From Pseudomonadota bacterium (lineage in GTDB: Bacteria; Myxococcota_A; Polyangia; Polyangiales; Polyangiaceae), in the NCBI GenBank assembly GCA_023398955.1, contig JAEWRL010000259.1:1-31699 (forward strand): a DNA stretch of 31,699 bases, written 5' to 3'. Shown one piece after another: positions 15,763 through 24,371 of the stretch. Below the pieces are notes generated by a model, which was not told the origin of the DNA, searched no databases, and saw only the letters and a program-made list of their open reading frames with translations. Both the position numbers and the translations under genes were made by a program. Position 1 is the stretch's first letter. The number at the start of each line of letters is the position of its first letter.

Positions 15763-18306
15763 TCACAGCACTTCGGCTAACTCTTTCCGGCACGCGCTGC
15801 TGCAGCCGTCCCGGTTCTCGTTATTGCCGTCGTCGCACTCCTCGTGCTCGGGTTGCAGGCCGCCGTCGCCGCAGAAGGGCCCAAGGACGCATCCGGGAGC
15901 GCACTCGCCGTAGCCGCCGTCGTTGATACCATCGTCGCACGCTTCTCCATTGGAGGTGAGACCGTCACCGCAGTAGGGGCCGAGCTGACAGCTGGCTGCG
16001 CACCCGCCGTACTCGCCCGTGTTGCCGTCCGTGCCGTAGTCACAGGCCTCTTCTTCCTGCCTGATGGCATCGCCACAGTGGGGGCCCAGGGTGCAGTCGG
16101 CCGCGCATTGGTTGTACCCACCCAGGTTGTTTGCCGCGCCGTCGTCGCACTCTTCACCCGGCCCGATCTCGCCATCGCCGCAGTTGGTGACACAGTCACT
16201 TGCCCCGGCATTGAACCCCGTCAGCGTCAGCTTGTAGGTAGAACCCGTCTTCTTTCTTTCGGCCTGGAAGACCTTCACCTCGTAGACGTTGCCGGGCTGA
16301 AGCCCGAAATCCGCCACCGTGCTCCTGGCCGGCTCGTTCTCGTCCGCCGTGCCGCCGCTTCCGTGGATCTGGTCGATGGTCCCGTCCGCATTCAGGGTGA
16401 ACCTCCCCTCGACGGGAACGTGGAGACCCCCGAGATCGACGGCCAAGCGACCGTTGACGAAGACCCACATGTCGTCGTCACCAATGAAGGAAAGCTCTGC
16501 CGTCATTCCCTCCGTGTACTCGAACCAGTAAGCAATCTCGGACGTGAAATAGAAGTTGCGGAGGGTGCCGCTGGGGTCCTCTTTCCACATGCCGCCGTAG
16601 ACTTCGTCCGGGATGGCGGCCACATCCATGTCGGCGCTGGAAGCCATCAGGTTCTCCACGGGGAAGAAGAGGGGATTGCCGTCGAGGGAGACCTCCTCAC
16701 CCCCGATGCACCACTGCTCCTCATTGAAGCTACACGGCCCGCACAGCCCCTGGCACGCCGCCTCTCGCTCCGCGAACTCCGCCGCGCAGTCAGCGTCGCA
16801 GGCAGCGGCGACTGCCTCGAGCGCCTCGATCTCCGCTTCCAGCTCGGCGATGAGCTCTTCGTCGGGTACTTCGGCGTCCTGCTCTTGCTCGAGCTCCCGC
16901 GTCGTCTGAGCCACGTCGTCGTGTTCGGGGCGGCAAACATTCTCGCACTGCAGGCTGTCGCGTGTCCTCTGGGTGCAAGTAGCCTCGCAGCTCGCTCTAT
17001 CCGTGCCGTAGCCGCCCTGTTCGTTCCCCGTATCGATCGTCGTGGTGTAAGGTTCGCCGTTCTCTCCGTAGCGGTTGACGTAGCCGCCTGCCTCGCTGGA
17101 GTAGAGCCTGATGCGGCCAATGACCTCCGCATTGCTGCTCGTGCTCGTGTACCACTCCGCGTAGCTGGCGGGCGAAGCGATGCAAGCTGCCTCGATGCTT
17201 GGCGCGGACAGCTCGGGCTTCCCTAGCTCCGTCAATAGGTTCTTCGGGATCCCGCGCTCGATGGTGCTGCACTGCACGCCAAAGTCGGAATGGGTCTCGG
17301 CGAAGTCGCGATAGATGATGGGCAGCTCGAGGAAACAGGTTTCGCCCTGACACTCCTGCTCCGCCTGACTGCACAGGAAGCCCGTTTCCACCTGGCAGGT
17401 GCTCGAACATCCGTCGCCGTCCCGCAGGTTGCCATCATCGCATTCTTCGTTGTTGAACGTGATCCCGTCGCCGCATCGGGAAGAGCAGGCCTGGCCGGTC
17501 TCACAAACTGGTTCAGCCTGACAGGTCGCTGAGCAGCCATCGAAGGGCGCCAAGTTGCCGTCGTCACAGCTCTCCGCTCCTTCGCGGTTGCCATCCCCGC
17601 AAGTCGTCGGAGAACAGACGCTCGGGTTGCCCTCGCACTTGAAGCCATTCTCCATTCGGCAGCGGGTGTCGCAGCCATCTCCGACCGCCTGGTTGGCGTC
17701 GTCGCACCCTTCGTTCGGATCGACGATCCCGTCTCCGCAAGCGTACGCGCGAACACATGGCGCACCTGCGGTTCTACAGCTGAACCCCCTTTCGACACGG
17801 CGACAGTCGGCGGTGCAGCCATCAGAGTCCACCAGATTTCCATCGTCACAGGCCTCTCCGGGGCCCACGACTCCATCGCCGCAAACGATTGTCGAGACGC
17901 ACGGCTGTCCAGGAACCGGGCACTCGAAGTAAGGCTCGATGACGCAGGCGCCCGAACAGCCATCACCGGGAAGGCTGTTGCCGTCGTCGCAGGCCTCCGG
18001 CGGGTCGAGATTGATTTCTCCATCGCCGCAAGCCGGCGGTGCCACGACGACGCACTCGGGCGGCGCATCCTCCTGCTCACACGGGTTCGTCGTGGGACCT
18101 GGCTCGATAGTCAGGACGCTGCCGCCGGTGGCGACACTACCATTACCGCCACCAGTCCCGTCGGAGCCCCCAGTGTTCGACGCCGAGGCGAAGGATCCGT
18201 CGACGTCCGGACCACCATCAGAAGCATCCGGCGCACACATAACGGACCCAAGAGCGACAATGAGCAGGGCGGGAGTCGCCCAGCGCGGGTAAGGAGGCTG
18301 ACGCAT
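15763..18306 (-). CDS. Fibro-slime domain surface protein with nine Cys-rich CGDG repeats
   Basis: The frame is open from 18597; ATG 18306 is chosen because it begins a signal peptide (MRQPPYPRWATPALLIVALG) ending at GSVMC, a weak lipobox. The product has 847 residues. Five DUF4215-like repeats (CGDG...CDDGN...DGC...C) occupy about 95-305. A fibro-slime domain covers about 320-695: IIYRDFAETHSDFG at its start, FIGDDDMWVFVNGRLAVDLG, and VKVFQAERKKTGSTYKLTLT at its end. An acidic coiled-coil-like insert with six Cys (about 455-525) interrupts it. Four more Cys repeats close the protein. The fold is a calcium- or sugar-binding PA14-like type found in slime and adhesin proteins. It is probably a disulfide-rich extracellular matrix or adhesion protein. 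It is divergent from the MscS gene. Confidence 0.88.
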   Translation of the reverse strand: MRQPPYPRWATPALLIVALGSVMCAPDASDGGPDVDGSFASASNTGGSDGTGGGNGSVATGGSVLTIEPGPTTNPCEQEDAPPECVVVAPPACGDGEINLDPPEACDDGNSLPGDGCSGACVIEPYFECPVPGQPCVSTIVCGDGVVGPGEACDDGNLVDSDGCTADCRRVERGFSCRTAGAPCVRAYACGDGIVDPNEGCDDANQAVGDGCDTRCRMENGFKCEGNPSVCSPTTCGDGNREGAESCDDGNLAPFDGCSATCQAEPVCETGQACSSRCGDGITFNNEECDDGNLRDGDGCSSTCQVETGFLCSQAEQECQGETCFLELPIIYRDFAETHSDFGVQCSTIERGIPKNLLTELGKPELSAPSIEAACIASPASYAEWYTSTSSNAEVIGRIRLYSSEAGGYVNRYGENGEPYTTTIDTGNEQGGYGTDRASCEATCTQRTRDSLQCENVCRPEHDDVAQTTRELEQEQDAEVPDEELIAELEAEIEALEAVAAACDADCAAEFAEREAACQGLCGPCSFNEEQWCIGGEEVSLDGNPLFFPVENLMASSADMDVAAIPDEVYGGMWKEDPSGTLRNFYFTSEIAYWFEYTEGMTAELSFIGDDDMWVFVNGRLAVDLGGLHVPVEGRFTLNADGTIDQIHGSGGTADENEPARSTVADFGLQPGNVYEVKVFQAERKKTGSTYKLTLTGFNAGASDCVTNCGDGEIGPGEECDDGAANNLGGYNQCAADCTLGPHCGDAIRQEEEACDYGTDGNTGEYGGCAASCQLGPYCGDGLTSNGEACDDGINDGGYGECAPGCVLGPFCGDGGLQPEHEECDDGNNENRDGCSSACRKELAEVL

Positions 18307-18802
18307 GGCACAAAGGTCCCAGGGGAAACCGCTGGCGGCAAGCCCGATCTCTCCCTGGCAGGCAGGGAGCTCCCGGCGCAGTTCCTCAGACGTCAGAAGA
18401 CGCTGTCCTTCGATGACCTCGTGGTGCGGGGCCCTTGTGCGCGGTGATGCGCCAGTAGTCCGTTCATGGTGAAGTGGTCCGTTCATGGTGGATTGGTGCG
18501 CGGCATGAGGTCCTGAGTTGGCGGACACCTCGTGGCGAGCAGCGACGGTGCTCGCGTTCGCTGCAGTGGTCTCCGCGTAGCGAAGGTCTGTCGTCACGGG
18601 ATCGCCCGAGGCAGCGGGAGCGGTGGTTGAACGTGCGGCTGGTGCTCATCGGTCGGCTCTGGCAGGACGGCACCCCCCGGGGCTCACCTCCGAGCTCGAG
18701 CCAAGGTCGAGTCGGGCTGCACCCGCGAGACAGCGACCGCCCCGTCACTGGGATATGCTGCCGTCCCTTGCCAGCCGAGGGTGCTACCCACACAGTCCGC
18801 CC
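18307..18802. other. Divergent intergenic region
   Basis: This gap of 496 bases lies between the fibro-slime gene (minus) and the MscS channel (plus). It contains a 19-base tandem repeat (18454-18491) that may be an insertion-sequence remnant. Open frames on both strands here match no family that I recognise and look like GC-rich read-through. No clear promoter was found. Confidence 0.5.
18454..18491. repeat. 19-base tandem repeat, possible insertion-sequence end
   Basis: AGTAGTCCGTTCATGGTGA is followed at once by AGTGGTCCGTTCATGGTGG, two mismatches in 19. Repeated units of about this size are typical of IS21-family ends, but no transposase is nearby, so the assignment is only a suggestion. 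It could also be a paired operator for the divergent genes. Confidence 0.5.
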
Positions 18803-20149
18803 ATGGCCATGGCTCGCAGCGATAGCGTTCGTAGCAGACAAGCTCCCCCCAGGACCGAGCAGGGGAGCCGCACTTCGAAGGGCCGCTTCTCGAGGGGGCG
18901 GCGGCCACGCTGGAGCCGAGCCAGTCCGCGCCGCTCGACCGTTGGGCGTGCGAAGTCGCTGCTGAGTCGCTTTCGACGGAGCTCGCTGCTGGCAGTCGTG
19001 GTCACATCGCTCTTGCTGCTCATCGTCGACGCAGACGCCTCGAGCGGGTATCGGCTAGCCCAGGACGCCGCGAGCACCAACGCCCCCGGGGTCGCGCAGC
19101 TGGCCAATGACGTAGCTTCTTCCGAGCCAAGCGAAGGGATTCCCAGCGCCGATAGGGTGGCCGAAGCAACCGGCGACGAGGCGAAGCGCGCCATCGCGGG
19201 ATTCCGAGACGCGGTGGGCCGCAACTTACCCAGGTTCACCCTCGTTCTGGCCGTCCTGATCGCTGCCTGGCTGGTGGTGAGAATCCTTCGCTTCATCTTT
19301 CGTCGTGCCCTGCGCCAGTGGCCGCGATCGAGCGCTATCATCGCCCTTTCCGGGGTGGCCGTGTGGACGCTAGCGCTCGGAGTTTCGGTCACAGTGATCG
19401 CAGGTGACGTGAGGGCGTTCCTGGGCTCAGTGGGTCTGCTGGGCCTGGCTGCCTCTTGGGCGCTGCAAACGCCGATAGAGAGCTTCACAGGCTGGCTGCT
19501 CAACGCCTTCCGCGGTTACTACCGGGTCGGCGATCGGATCGAAGTGGGGGAGGTCTTCGGTGACGTTCATCGGATCGACGTGCTGACGACGACTGTATGG
19601 GAAATAGGCAGTCCGTTTCGGCCGGGCTTCGTACGCGCCGAGCAGCCAACGGGCAAGCTCATCACGTTCCCCAACAATCAGATCCTCAACGGATCCGTGA
19701 TGAACCTCACCCGCGACTTCCCCTTCCTGTGGGACGAGCTCACCGTCGCCGTCGCCAATGAGTCGGACCTGCGCTACGCAGCGGGCGTGCTGGAGTCCAC
19801 GGCGGCCGACCTCCTGGGAGAGCGCATGCGGGCTGCCGCACCCCGATACGAGCAGATCCTGCAGCGATCGGGCCTCGATAATTCCGTGCCCGCAGTCCCG
19901 GAAGTGTTCGTCTCGGTGGAAGATGCCTGGACGAGCCTTACCATCCGCTACTTGGTCCACGCCCGTCAGCGCCGCCGCGCGAAGAGCGAGCTCGTGTTGC
20001 GGCTCGCCGACGTCTTGAATCGACCCGAGCACGCCCGCCGCATCATCCCGGTCATCCCCCGCCAGCAGCTGCAACTCATCGACGACCAGGGCCTGGCGCG
20101 CAACGCAGCGTGGTTCGAGCCACTGGAGCTCGAGAAATCCGCTATGTGA
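18803..20149 (+). CDS. MscS-type mechanosensitive ion channel
   Basis: The frame is open from 18623; starts at 18755, 18803 or 18809 are possible and none has a strong ribosome site. From 18803 the product has 448 residues. A basic N-terminus and one hydrophobic segment (LLAVVVTSLLLLIVD) precede a periplasmic stretch. Further helices follow (FTLVLAVLIAAWLVV; IIALSGVAVWTLALGVSVTV). The pore helix region is FLGSVGLLGLAASWALQTPI, and the cytosolic beta domain has YYRVGDRIEVGEVFGDVHRI and the family signature FPNNQILNGSVMN. The C-terminal third has the usual alpha/beta cage elements. It opens under membrane tension to release solutes during osmotic downshock. A short insert after VWEIG (SPFRPGFVRAEQPTG) lengthens the beta domain. 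It stands alone. Confidence 0.88.
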   Translation: MAMARSDSVRSRQAPPRTEQGSRTSKGRFSRGRRPRWSRASPRRSTVGRAKSLLSRFRRSSLLAVVVTSLLLLIVDADASSGYRLAQDAASTNAPGVAQLANDVASSEPSEGIPSADRVAEATGDEAKRAIAGFRDAVGRNLPRFTLVLAVLIAAWLVVRILRFIFRRALRQWPRSSAIIALSGVAVWTLALGVSVTVIAGDVRAFLGSVGLLGLAASWALQTPIESFTGWLLNAFRGYYRVGDRIEVGEVFGDVHRIDVLTTTVWEIGSPFRPGFVRAEQPTGKLITFPNNQILNGSVMNLTRDFPFLWDELTVAVANESDLRYAAGVLESTAADLLGERMRAAAPRYEQILQRSGLDNSVPAVPEVFVSVEDAWTSLTIRYLVHARQRRRAKSELVLRLADVLNRPEHARRIIPVIPRQQLQLIDDQGLARNAAWFEPLELEKSAM

Positions 20150-20266
20150 GGAGACTACCGAGCTGCTCCTCGTGGCAATCGCAATGAACCTGGGGAGCCC
20201 GCGTAGCGCACGAACAGCGCACCAGCTTGGATTTGTGCAGTCGCAGCGGCGGGAGTCGCAAAAAAA

Positions 20267-20275
20267 ACGTCACCA
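20267..20275. promoter_or_regulatory. ACGTCACCA site 1 upstream of the CotH gene
   Basis: First of two identical 9-mers, in the 247-base gap before the CotH gene, about 120-130 bases upstream of its ATG. The same core on the opposite strand (GGTGACGT) lies upstream of the esterase and xylanase genes. It could bind a shared regulator. Confidence 0.3.
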
Positions 20276-20318
20276 GGTGGGGGCCGCGATGGTCGGCCGC
20301 GCCATGGGTGTCATGGTT

Positions 20319-20327
20319 ACGTCACCA
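20319..20327. promoter_or_regulatory. ACGTCACCA site 2 upstream of the CotH gene
   Basis: Second copy of the 9-mer, 52 bases (about five helical turns) after the first and about 70 bases before the ATG at 20397. That spacing would put both on the same face of the DNA. Confidence 0.3.
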
Positions 20328-20396
20328 ATTCTCCACCGTGGCTCGAGGGGCGCCGCGGTGGTTTGGCCATCCCCCCGCAACCGGATTGTCGGAAAC

Positions 20397-22505
20397 ATGA
20401 AATCACGTATCAGCCTCGCGCTCCTTGGATCACTCGCAGTCCTTGCTCCGATCACTGCTTGTTCGGACCCGTCGAGCAAGGAGCAGCCGGGGGAGGCAGG
20501 TGGCCCAACGGGAGGACTCGACTCAGTGGGGGCAGGTGGCGCTGCTGACGGGCTCGGTGGCGACGGCTTGGGAGTGGGTGGGACGAGTGGCGGTGGGACC
20601 TCCGCCTCTGGCGGTGCCGCGAGCGCCCCACTGTCTGGCGGTGGACCAGCTGTCGGGGGAAGCGGTGATGCCATGGGTGGCGCCGACCCGGTCTCGCTCG
20701 GGGGAAGCGGCGGCTCCATCGTTGGCAGCGGCGGAACCGCAACGACCGGCACGGGGGGCGCAGCATCGCCGAACACCGGCGGTGCTGATCCCGTTGGTGC
20801 TGGAGGCGCCGATCCGGGTGGCGTGGGAGGTACCGATCCTGGCAGCTCCAGCGGTGGAGCAGCGCAGGCCACCGGCGGCTCGGAACCGGGTCCCGACGAC
20901 GACGACGAGATCCCGAGCCTGATAGGGGCTGTCTCCTTCACGGTGCCGAGCCAGACGTTCGTGGGGGAGCTCGCCGTAGGCATGAGCGCGGCGAACGCCA
21001 ATGCCGAGATCCGCTATACCCTCGACGGCACCCTGCCAGTGACGACCTCGACGCTCTATGATGGAACACCCCTCGCGCTGACAGAAACAGCCGAGCTCCG
21101 AGCCCAGTCGTTCCTCGCCGGCCTGCCCCTCGGCAAGCCTTCGACGGCGCTCTACATTCGCCGTACCTTCGAGTACTCGTCGGACATCCCCCTCGTCATC
21201 ATGGAAGGGTACGGAGCTGGGAAGCCGGCGAACAAGGAAGATTGGGTCGACCTTGCCTTCATGACCTTCGAACCCGTCAACGGGGCCGCCGAGCTCGCGC
21301 AACTGCCAACCCTGGCGGTGCGGGCCGGCTATCACCTCCGTGGGCAGTCCTCGATGAACTTCCCGAAGACTCCGTATCGGATCGAGCTCTGGGACAACGA
21401 GGATGACGACGAAGACTATCCGCTCCTTGGCATGCCGGCGGAATCCGATTGGGCAATGATCGGGCCCTGTTCGGACAGCAGCCTGATCCGCAACGCTTTC
21501 GTTTACGACATCGCTGCCGCGATGGGGCTAGCGTCAATGCGCCTACGCTTCGCAGAGGTTTTCATCAATCAAGACGGTGGGCCACTCGAGGAGACGGACT
21601 ACGAGGGGGTCTACGCAGTGACGGAGACGATCAAGAACCAGAAGCACCGGCTTGATCTGAAGCAGCTCGAGCCAGAAGACACGGAGCTTCCCGACATAAC
21701 GGGAGGATACATCTTTAAGTTCGATCAAATGGCCGTCGAGGAGGGCGAGACGGAGATCTTCTGTACGCTCCCGGACGGTACCATTCCGCAAGAGTCCACC
21801 GGTGGCATGGGCATGGGCATGGGAGGCTCGATGGTCGATGGTTGCTGGACGGACCTGGAGCTCGTGGATCCAGACCCCACCAACGACGTGCAGATGCAGT
21901 GGATCGCCGCCCACCTCCAGACCTTCCATGACCTCATGCACCAGGAGCCTCTTGGCGACTACAAGTCGATGATGAACGTGGCAAGCTTCGTGGACCTCTT
22001 CATCATCAACGAGGTTACCCGTGACGTGGACGCCAACATCCGCAGCCACTTCATGCACAAGGATCGTGAAGGCCTCATCACCGCGGGTCCAGTTTGGGAC
22101 TACAACTTCTCCCTAGGAAATATCGGGAACGACCTCGAAGGGTGGCAATGGGAGGAAGGGCGCGCTGGAAGCACGGACTGGCACCTCGTCATGGCTCAAG
22201 ATCCCGAGTTCATGGCAGCAGTCCAGGTACGTTGGCAGGAGCTCCGCGCCGGGATGCTTTCGGACGCGGATGTCGTCGCCCGCATCGATGCCCTGAGTGC
22301 ACCGCTCATGACGGCCGGACCACGTGATAACCAGCGCTGGCCCGTTGGCGAATGCTTCTCATGGAACTTCCCGGGCGGCGGCTTCGGTGATCAAGGCGTG
22401 GTCACCTTGGATTTCACGGGCGACGGCACCTGGCCGGGAGAAGTTGAAGTGCTCAAGCGCTGGACGCTGGAGCGGATGGCCTGGCTCGATCAGCAGCTAC
22501 TCTGA
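20397..22505 (+). CDS. CotH-family lipoprotein with chitobiase-C-terminal-like domain
   Basis: The frame is open from 20172, but ATG 20397 gives a proper lipoprotein signal (MKSRISLALLGSL to PITAC, Cys22). The product has 702 residues. A Gly-rich linker spans about 30-165. About 178-262 resembles the chitobiase/beta-hexosaminidase C-terminal fold (VSFTVPSQTF, NAEIRYTLDGTLPVTTSTLY, LRAQSFLAG). The CotH domain fills about 265-702: YHLRGQSSMNFPKTPYRIEL, SDWAMIGPCSDSSLIRNAF, DYEGVYAVTETIKNQKHRL, ITGGYIFKFDQ, FVDLFIINEVTRDVDANIRS and GPVWDYNFSLGN. CotH proteins are atypical protein kinases in spores and fungi; the final motif fits the metal-binding DxN-like part. Exported myxobacterial versions have no known substrate. 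A Met/Gly insert (MGMGMGG) with two nearby Cys interrupts the domain. Confidence 0.92.
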   Translation: MKSRISLALLGSLAVLAPITACSDPSSKEQPGEAGGPTGGLDSVGAGGAADGLGGDGLGVGGTSGGGTSASGGAASAPLSGGGPAVGGSGDAMGGADPVSLGGSGGSIVGSGGTATTGTGGAASPNTGGADPVGAGGADPGGVGGTDPGSSSGGAAQATGGSEPGPDDDDEIPSLIGAVSFTVPSQTFVGELAVGMSAANANAEIRYTLDGTLPVTTSTLYDGTPLALTETAELRAQSFLAGLPLGKPSTALYIRRTFEYSSDIPLVIMEGYGAGKPANKEDWVDLAFMTFEPVNGAAELAQLPTLAVRAGYHLRGQSSMNFPKTPYRIELWDNEDDDEDYPLLGMPAESDWAMIGPCSDSSLIRNAFVYDIAAAMGLASMRLRFAEVFINQDGGPLEETDYEGVYAVTETIKNQKHRLDLKQLEPEDTELPDITGGYIFKFDQMAVEEGETEIFCTLPDGTIPQESTGGMGMGMGGSMVDGCWTDLELVDPDPTNDVQMQWIAAHLQTFHDLMHQEPLGDYKSMMNVASFVDLFIINEVTRDVDANIRSHFMHKDREGLITAGPVWDYNFSLGNIGNDLEGWQWEEGRAGSTDWHLVMAQDPEFMAAVQVRWQELRAGMLSDADVVARIDALSAPLMTAGPRDNQRWPVGECFSWNFPGGGFGDQGVVTLDFTGDGTWPGEVEVLKRWTLERMAWLDQQLL

Positions 22506-22525
22506 CACTCCGTCCTACCGCTCTG

Positions 22526-22556
22526 CCGTGCGCCATCCGTGGGGGCTGGGGCACGG
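22526..22556. terminator. Hairpin between CotH and esterase genes
   Basis: CCGTGC (22526-22531) pairs with GCACGG (22551-22556). It sits in the 87-base gap between two converging genes, so it could stop transcription in either direction. The loop is long (19 bases) and there is no T-run. Confidence 0.3.
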
Positions 22557-22592
22557 TGGAGCAGGGGTGAATGGCTGGTTCGGAAGAATGGT

Positions 22593-24065
22593 CTAGCGGC
22601 GCCGCTGCCGGCGCAGTGCGGCCGCTATACCCACGAGGACGAACGCGGCCAATGTTCCACCCGACTTGCGACCGTGGTGACCCACGCGGCAGGCACATCC
22701 GCCGTCGTCGGACGTTGATGCGGTGCTTCCCGGGGGCGTAGCAGCGTCGGAGCCTCCCGTAGCGGGAGCGGCGCTCCCTCCGGTGCTCACCGCCGAGGCG
22801 CCGCCGATGCCTACCCCTGTCGACCCGCCGGAGGGGTACGCCGCCGCTCCACCTGTCGTGGCCCCACCGCTGGCGCTCTGCGCACCCCCGAAGGCGATGT
22901 TGGTGCCGCCAGCGTTCTGCGTGCCTCCGGAGGTGGAGCTTGTGCCGCCAGCGTTCTGCGTGCCCCCGGAGCTTTGCGCACCCCCGGACGCGCTATTGGC
23001 GCCGCCAGCGCTCGGCATGCCACCGGCACTCTGCGCGCCACCGGCGCTCTGCGCGCCACCGGCGCTCTGCGTGCCGCCGGCGCTCTGCGTGCCGCCCGCA
23101 TTTTGCCCGCCACTCGATGATCCCGCGCCACCCTGAGTGCCTTCGCCGGCTGCGCCCGTCGCCCCGCCGGCCCCTCCAGCCCCGGGATCTGCGGTTGGAT
23201 CCTCGTCCAGCCCGAAGAAGCGCACGACATCGGGCCAAAGGCCCTTCCCCGTCAGGTCGTGTCCCTGCCCCTGCGTCCCGATATTGGCTTCTACGAGAAC
23301 GGTCCCGCTGTCGTCGGCATAAGACGTCCGATCCCAGCCGCTCGGACCGCCCCCTTCGGTCGCGTCGTCGTCCCCCAGGCCGTGAACGTTGGTCCACTGC
23401 GCGACCTCTGCCGCCAGGTTCGGGTAGTTGAGCGTGGTATCGTTCTGAGCGTGCCAGAGTTGGACCCGGGGCCACGCCCCGCTGAAACCGCTGGCTGCGT
23501 TTCGCACCAGGTCTCCCCATTGCTGGGCGCTATTGTTTGGCGGGTTCTGGCTACACACGGTGCATTCTCCGCCGCCCGTCCACATCCCGGCGGGCACTCC
23601 AGCTAGAGCCGAGCCAGCAGCGAACACCTCCGGATACGACGCGAGGAGCGCATTCGTCATGCAGGCGCCCGATGACGCTCCCGTCGCGTACACCCTCGTC
23701 GGGTCGGCACCCTCCTGGTCGATCACGTACTCGACCATCTGCACGATGGCTGCCCTTTCGCCACTGCGACCGAGTCCCGCGTCGAAACAGTTGCCAGGCG
23801 CGTCCGGCGTGATGAGGATGAAACCGTACTGGTCGGCCTGCGATTGGAGCCACGGGTGAGCACTCGACGCGCTGCCGGTGCAGTAGTGGAGCACGACGAC
23901 GATCCCGGGCGACGGATCGGGATTGTCCGGCACGTAAAGGTCCATGGGGACGCTGCCCCCATAGCCAACGCGCGTTTGCCACGAAGCGGCGAACGCTTGC
24001 TGAACGAGCAGGAGCCCGGTGCCGAGGGAGAAAAGGGCGGGGAGCCCGTGCCGAAGTCTGATCAT
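22593..24065 (-). CDS. PHB-depolymerase/CE1-like secreted esterase with MYXO-CTERM-like tail
   Basis: The product has 490 residues from ATG 24065, chosen for its signal peptide (MIRLRHGLPALFSLG to AFAAS); the frame is open upstream to 24257. The alpha/beta-hydrolase domain (about 28-300) has IVVVLHYCTGS (oxyanion region), ITPDAPGNCFD, and the nucleophile elbow TGASSGACM with Ser131 in GxSxG. A likely acid is the Asp in HAQNDTTLNYP and the catalytic His is in GQGHDLTG. The set matches PHB depolymerase-type and CE1 acetylxylan/feruloyl esterases. A Gly/Ser/Gln linker built from hexapeptide repeats follows, then CACRVG, a hydrophobic helix and RRQRRR, a MYXO-CTERM-like anchor. Next to a xylanase, removal of acyl groups from xylan is the best guess, but polyester cleavage is not excluded. 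Confidence 0.9.
   Translation of the reverse strand: MIRLRHGLPALFSLGTGLLLVQQAFAASWQTRVGYGGSVPMDLYVPDNPDPSPGIVVVLHYCTGSASSAHPWLQSQADQYGFILITPDAPGNCFDAGLGRSGERAAIVQMVEYVIDQEGADPTRVYATGASSGACMTNALLASYPEVFAAGSALAGVPAGMWTGGGECTVCSQNPPNNSAQQWGDLVRNAASGFSGAWPRVQLWHAQNDTTLNYPNLAAEVAQWTNVHGLGDDDATEGGGPSGWDRTSYADDSGTVLVEANIGTQGQGHDLTGKGLWPDVVRFFGLDEDPTADPGAGGAGGATGAAGEGTQGGAGSSSGGQNAGGTQSAGGTQSAGGAQSAGGAQSAGGMPSAGGANSASGGAQSSGGTQNAGGTSSTSGGTQNAGGTNIAFGGAQSASGGATTGGAAAYPSGGSTGVGIGGASAVSTGGSAAPATGGSDAATPPGSTASTSDDGGCACRVGHHGRKSGGTLAAFVLVGIAAALRRQRRR
23005..23111 (-). repeat. 18-base tandem repeat coding a hexapeptide linker
   Basis: Five to six units of about 18 bases, with the core CCGGCGCTCTGCG, lie head to tail. 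They encode GGTQSA/GGAQSA/GGMPSA hexapeptides in the esterase linker. Two consecutive units (23059-23076 and 23077-23094) are identical, which suggests recent duplication. Confidence 0.85.
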
Positions 24066-24112
24066 GGGATGCGAGCCTCTAGGGGAATGGATCGCTCGCA
24101 CGCCCGCCGAAA

Positions 24113-24120
24113 GGTGACGT
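24113..24120. promoter_or_regulatory. GGTGACGT site upstream of the esterase gene
   Basis: The octamer lies about 48-55 bases before the esterase ATG. It is the reverse complement of the ACGTCACC core found twice before the CotH gene and once in the palindrome before the xylanase gene. Confidence 0.3.
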
Positions 24121-24338
24121 GCGGTGCGGAGGGGAACCGTAGGAGCGTAACTCAGACGACCGCTCCACTCTTCGCATCCATGGCGAGCACCTCTCTTCCT
24201 TGGCGTTAGCGGGGGAGCCTCGCTGGTTCCGACGCGTTCGCCGCGCTGCGCAGCCATGGAGCGCTGGTCACGGTGAAGAGCGGAGCGTCGCGGATCGAGC
24301 CGAGTAGCAGAGCTGCGTAGCGCCCGTAATCATGCCTG

Positions 24339-24363
24339 GTTCCCTAGGGTGAGGTGAGGGAAC
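24339..24363 (-). terminator. Hairpin just after the xylanase stop codon
   Basis: GTTCCCT (24339-24345) pairs perfectly with AGGGAAC (24357-24363) around an 11-base loop. On the minus strand it begins eight bases after the xylanase stop codon, the normal place for a terminator. No T-run follows. Confidence 0.45.
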
Positions 24364-24371
24364 GTCGTGCG

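Larger units (their letters stand above)
24066..24371. other. Intergenic region upstream of the esterase
   Basis: This gap of 306 bases separates the end of the xylanase gene from the start of the esterase gene, both minus strand. It holds a terminator-like hairpin near the xylanase stop (24339-24363) and a GGTGACGT motif near the esterase start (24113-24120). No gene is seen. Confidence 0.5.

Noticed and set aside
15844..17226. Open frame of 460 codons on the plus strand
   Set aside because: It is antisense to the fibro-slime gene, whose Cys repeats and domain are unmistakable. Its codons simply mirror GC-rich third positions.
18464..18965. Open frames on both strands between the fibro-slime and MscS genes
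   Set aside because: They have no ribosome sites or families and an Arg/Ser-rich composition typical of GC-rich non-coding sequence. A transposase remnant could not be supported.
22723..23136. Pro-rich open frame on the plus strand, with similar ones at 10605-11192 (minus) and 30180-30536 (plus)
   Set aside because: These are antisense readings of Gly-rich linkers. Gly codons read as Pro on the other strand.
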